NCBI GenBank assembly: GCA_020027415.1
Contig: JAHRAW010000073.1
Location: forward strand, 1 to 8,867
Reading direction: 5' to 3'
DNA: 8,867 nt
From: Gammaproteobacteria bacterium
GTDB lineage: Bacteria; Pseudomonadota; Gammaproteobacteria; Arenicellales; Poriferihabitantaceae
Of this stretch, positions 6,293-8,867 are shown one piece after another. Numbering within the stretch: the first letter of the stretch is position 1; each line of letters opens with the position of its first letter. The translations under genes and the position numbers were made by a program. Under the pieces are notes generated by a model. The model did no database searches. It saw only the letters and a list, made by a program, of their open reading frames with translations, and was not told the origin of the DNA.

Positions 6293-6335
6293 CTACCCGC
6301 CGTTCATATCGGCAGGGGAGCAGATTGATGCCGAT
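6293..6335 (+). promoter_or_regulatory. Mutually exclusive hairpins before leuA (attenuator-like)
   Basis: Two hairpins compete for the same bases. The first pairs CCC-GCCG (6296-6302) with CGGC-A-GGG (6310-6317), with a bulged A, and extends by CT/AG beyond an A-G mismatch to 6293-6320. The second pairs ATCGGCA (6308-6314) with TGCCGAT (6329-6335) over a 14-nt loop. Sharing TCGGCA, they cannot form together, as in attenuators. The second is followed only by TTCATT, a poor U-tract, so intrinsic termination would be weak. Control of leuA translation or a Rho-dependent mechanism is also possible. Confidence 0.4.
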
Positions 6336-6363
6336 TTCATTGCGGCGACACTGAGGCAGGAAC

Positions 6364-7911
6364 ATGAAAGACAAATTGATCATCTTTGACACCACCTTGC
6401 GCGACGGCGAGCAGAGCCCAGGCGCATCCATGACCCAGGACGAAAAAATCCGCGTGGCGCGGCAACTGGAGAAAATGCGCGTGGATATTATTGAGGCGGG
6501 TTTTCCCGCCGCCAGCCGCGGCGATTTCAACGCCGTGCAAGCCATCGCTACGCGGATTACCGATAGCACCGTGTGCGGGTTGGCGCGCGCCAATCCGCAG
6601 GACATCAAACAAGCCGGCGACGCGCTTCGCCCGGCGGCTTCCGCGCGCATCCATACCTTCATCGCCACGTCGCCGATTCACATGCAGCAGAAGTTGAAGA
6701 TGTCGCCGGAGAAAGTAGTGGAGTGCGCGGTGGCAGCCGTCAAGCAAGCCCGAGACTACACCGACGATGTGGAATTTTCGCCGGAGGACGCCGGGCGTTC
6801 CGAACTGGATTTCTTGTGTCGCATCATTGAGGCGGCGATAGACGCGGGCGCCAACACCATCAACATACCGGACACGGTCGGCTACACCTTGCCGCATCAG
6901 TTTGGCGAATTGGTCGGGCAATTATTGGCGCGCATTCCCAATGCGCACAAAGCCGTATTTTCCACCCATTGCCACAACGACCTCGGCTTGGCGGTCGCCA
7001 ACTCGTTGTCGGCGGTGATGGCGGGCGCGCGCCAAGTGGAGTGCACCATCAACGGTTTGGGCGAGCGCGCCGGCAACGCTTCGTTGGAAGAAATTGTCAT
7101 GGCGGTGCGCACTCGGCAGGATGAGTTTCCCTGCGACAGCGGCCTTGACGCCACCCAGATTGTGCCGGCAAGTCGTCTGGTTTCCAGCATCACCGGCTTT
7201 CCAGTGCAGCCCAACAAAGCCATCGTCGGCGCCAACGCCTTCGCGCACGAAGCGGGCATTCACCAAGACGGCGTCATCAAGGCGCGCGAAACCTATGAAA
7301 TCATGCGCGCCGAAGATGTCGGCTGGGTTGCCAATCGCATCGTGTTGGGCAAGCACTCCGGCAGAAATGCGTTCACCGAACGGATGAAATTTCTCGGCTT
7401 TCAGTTTAAGTCGGATGCCGAATTAAATCGCGCGTTCACGCGTTTCAAGGAACTTGCGGATAACAAGCACGAGATTTTTGACGATGACTTGCAAGCGTTG
7501 ATGGCCGACACCGCCAACAACTCGGAGCAATCCCGGTTCAGCATGCAGCGCTTGGAAACCACCTCGCGCAGCGGCGAAACATCCACCGCCACCGTGCGGA
7601 TGGAAGTGGACGGCGTGGCAAAAAACGCGCACGGGCAGGGCAATGGCGCGGTGGATGCAACCTTTCGCGCGATTGAATCGGTGGTGCAGTCCGGCAGTTT
7701 GCTGCAACTTTACTCGGTGAATAGTATCACCAGCGGCACCGACGCGCAGGGAGAAGTCGGCGTGCGGTTGGAGCGCGCCGGGCGCATCGTCAACGGGCAT
7801 GGCGCCGACCTGGATATTGTCATCGCTTCGGGCAAGGCGTATATCAACGCGCTGAATAAGTTATACGACACCGAGTCTGCGTCTCATCGGCAACGGGCGC
7901 AGGCGATCTAA
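6364..7911 (+). CDS. leuA: 2-isopropylmalate synthase
   Basis: This enzyme condenses 2-oxoisovalerate with acetyl-CoA to 2-isopropylmalate, the committed step of leucine synthesis, and is classically feedback-inhibited by leucine. The 515 residues match the bacterial short LeuA type. The TIM-barrel catalytic domain (about 4-270) begins with DTTLRDGEQSPG (9-20), with R13 and D14 catalytic or metal-binding. HCHND (202-206) supplies the metal ligands H202 and H204, and GERAGNAS (233-240) is the second family signature. GIHQDG (298-303) lies in the linker region. The C-terminal part (about 370-505) is the LeuA dimerisation/regulatory domain that binds leucine. A GAGGCAGG stretch precedes the ATG at 6364 with good spacing. 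The 465-nt upstream gap, with its own -10 box and leucine-rich leader frame, suggests expression separate from the psd-pssA unit. Confidence 0.97.
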   Translation: MKDKLIIFDTTLRDGEQSPGASMTQDEKIRVARQLEKMRVDIIEAGFPAASRGDFNAVQAIATRITDSTVCGLARANPQDIKQAGDALRPAASARIHTFIATSPIHMQQKLKMSPEKVVECAVAAVKQARDYTDDVEFSPEDAGRSELDFLCRIIEAAIDAGANTINIPDTVGYTLPHQFGELVGQLLARIPNAHKAVFSTHCHNDLGLAVANSLSAVMAGARQVECTINGLGERAGNASLEEIVMAVRTRQDEFPCDSGLDATQIVPASRLVSSITGFPVQPNKAIVGANAFAHEAGIHQDGVIKARETYEIMRAEDVGWVANRIVLGKHSGRNAFTERMKFLGFQFKSDAELNRAFTRFKELADNKHEIFDDDLQALMADTANNSEQSRFSMQRLETTSRSGETSTATVRMEVDGVAKNAHGQGNGAVDATFRAIESVVQSGSLLQLYSVNSITSGTDAQGEVGVRLERAGRIVNGHGADLDIVIASGKAYINALNKLYDTESASHRQRAQAI

Positions 7912-7949
7912 CGGGCGGCAAGCGGGCGGGCAGGCAGGCGTATTTCATC

Positions 7950-8756
7950 ATGCTGACTCATTCTAAACAGCAACTGGATATTCTGCGCAAGATGGGCGTT
8001 GAGGTGTGGAAACTCCGCGCCGCCGACCGCTCGCCCGCGTTGCAATCGCAATCGCAATCGCAGCAGCAATCGTCGCCGCAACCACAGCCAGTAGCGGAAG
8101 CATCCACTTCCGCGCACCGCGCGCGAGTTGTTGCCGCCACCGCCGCGCAAGCAGCGCAACCCGAGTCACCAGACCAACCCGCCGCCGCGCAAGAAGACGC
8201 GCAACCATCCTTGCAACGCGTGGCGCAAGCGGTGGCGGCATGTCAAAAATGTGAATTGCACCGCCACCGTGCCAACACCGTGTTTGGTTGCGGCAGTTCC
8301 AATGCGGATTGGTTGTTGGTCGGCGAAGCGCCGGGGCAGCACGAAGATTTGCAAGGGCAGCCGTTTGTCGGGCGCGCCGGCAAACTGCTGGATATGATGA
8401 TCGCCGCCTTGGGAATGCAACGTGAGCAAGTGTTCATCGCCAACATACTCAAATGCCGCCCGCCTAATAATCGCGACCCGTTGCCCGCGGAGGTGGCACA
8501 ATGCGAGCCGTATTTGCATCAGCAGTTGGCGCTGATTAAGCCGAAAGTAATCGTCGCCTTGGGGCGCATCAGCGCGCAAACGTTACTCAGAAGCACGCAA
8601 CCGCTGGCAAAACTACGCGCCCAAACCCACCACTACGGAGCGAACAATATCCCGCTGGTGGTCACTTACCATCCCGCCTACTTGTTACGCAGCCCGCAAC
8701 AAAAAGCGGCGGCGTGGGAAGATTTATGGCAGGCGCGGGAAATTGTGCGGCAGTAA
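7950..8756 (+). CDS. Uracil-DNA glycosylase, family 4 (iron-sulfur)
   Basis: This enzyme removes uracil from DNA and starts base-excision repair. The 268-residue protein has an N-terminal extension: residues 1-25 are a short conserved-looking helix, and about 28-88 is low-complexity, rich in Gln, Ser, Ala and Pro. The catalytic domain covers about 89-268. Four cysteines place the 4Fe-4S cluster: C98 and C101 (CQKC), then C169 (LKCRPPNNR) and C185. The C169 to C185 spacing of 16 matches the thermophilic family 4 enzymes. Motif 1 is GEAPGQHED (125-133) and motif 2 is HPAYLLRSP (241-249). The ATG at 7950 lies 38 nt after leuA; the nearest purine-rich element (AGGCAGG) is slightly far upstream. 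Functional linkage to leucine synthesis is not implied. It is often annotated simply as a uracil-DNA glycosylase family protein. Confidence 0.93.
   Translation: MLTHSKQQLDILRKMGVEVWKLRAADRSPALQSQSQSQQQSSPQPQPVAEASTSAHRARVVAATAAQAAQPESPDQPAAAQEDAQPSLQRVAQAVAACQKCELHRHRANTVFGCGSSNADWLLVGEAPGQHEDLQGQPFVGRAGKLLDMMIAALGMQREQVFIANILKCRPPNNRDPLPAEVAQCEPYLHQQLALIKPKVIVALGRISAQTLLRSTQPLAKLRAQTHHYGANNIPLVVTYHPAYLLRSPQQKAAAWEDLWQAREIVRQ
8043..8072 (+). repeat. In-frame CAATCG hexanucleotide repeat
   Basis: Three perfect tandem copies of CAATCG (8043-8060), then CAGCAG and a fourth copy (8067-8072). They encode alternating Gln-Ser in the disordered linker of the glycosylase. The 6-nt unit preserves frame on expansion or contraction, so length variation would alter only the linker. 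Confidence 0.85.
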
Positions 8757-8821
8757 TCGGTGGCGCAGAATCATGGTTGCAACGCGTCAGCGTTACTGTA
8801 CCAGGCTGAAGCGCAGGAGAT

Positions 8822-8867
8822 TGGCGCTCCCTAGGGGAATTGAACCCCTGTTTCCGGCGTGAGAGGC
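8822..8867 (-). tRNA. tRNA-Glu (CUC anticodon), 3' part only
   Basis: The minus strand shows the 3' half of a tRNA whose 5' part lies beyond the window. Read 5' to 3': the last two bases of the 5' anticodon stem, loop CTCTCAC with anticodon CTC (8861-8863), stem GCCGG, variable loop AAAC, T-arm AGGGG-TTCAATT-CCCCT, acceptor strand AGGGAGC, discriminator G and an encoded CCA (8822-8824). This closely follows the layout of E. coli tRNA-Glu, whose T-arm and variable loop are nearly the same. It converges on the glycosylase gene, with 65 nt between and no clear terminator. Confidence 0.9.

Noticed and set aside
6337..6921. Minus-strand frame of 194 codons antisense to leuA
   Set aside because: It lies opposite highly conserved leuA coding sequence and has no recognisable motif or ribosome binding site; it is a codon-bias shadow.
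7895..7938. G-runs around the leuA stop and glycosylase ribosome binding site as a G-quadruplex
   Set aside because: Four GGG runs exist, but one loop is about 15 nt and the spacing is uneven; a stable quadruplex is unlikely and the G-richness may simply reflect composition.
8781..8794. AACGC-GTCA-GCGTT hairpin as terminator for the glycosylase gene or the tRNA
   Set aside because: The stem has only 5 bp and there is no T-run on either strand, so intrinsic termination is not supported.
8757..8821. D-arm-like CAGCCTGGTA on the minus strand, suggesting a second tRNA or remnant
   Set aside because: No matching acceptor, anticodon or T-arm can be placed in the short gap; the likeness is limited to about ten bases.

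Overview
The window looks like ordinary chromosomal core metabolism from a proteobacterium of moderately high GC content. The gene order ilvB-ilvH-(membrane gene)-ilvC-psd-pssA-leuA is the arrangement I know best from Betaproteobacteria and some Gammaproteobacteria. Protein features agree: a 338-residue class I ketol-acid reductoisomerase, a short phosphatidylserine decarboxylase of about 216 residues, and a membrane-type PssA with the classic CDP-alcohol transferase motif. I cannot name the genus. I see no mobile element, CRISPR array or defence island.

Layout, all on the plus strand except the last feature. A small unrecognised ORF, possibly cut by the window edge, ends at 294. A regulatory gap (295-479) leads into ilvB (480-2210) and ilvH (2207-2704), which overlap by 4 nt and encode the two acetolactate synthase subunits. 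A four-helix DUF1761-like membrane protein (2743-3156) comes next, then ilvC (3174-4190). A hairpin-rich 241-nt gap separates this from psd (4432-5082) and pssA (5122-5898). A 465-nt gap then precedes leuA (6364-7911). It holds a consensus -10 box, a leucine-codon-rich leader frame and mutually exclusive hairpins. A family 4 uracil-DNA glycosylase (7950-8756) follows. The window ends in the 3' part of a minus-strand tRNA-Glu with a CUC anticodon.

How the genes work together: IlvBH and IlvC carry out the first two steps of valine/leucine/isoleucine synthesis. LeuA takes the valine precursor 2-oxoisovalerate into the leucine branch. PssA makes phosphatidylserine and Psd decarboxylates it to phosphatidylethanolamine, so the locus interleaves branched-chain amino acid and phospholipid synthesis. 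The glycosylase is a DNA repair enzyme with no evident link to the pathway.

The points most worth a second look are the putative leucine attenuation leader upstream of leuA, the replacement by serine of the Asp in the usual Psd 'SPxDG' motif, and the DUF1761-like gene inserted inside the ilv operon. I found no convincing undescribed multi-gene system.
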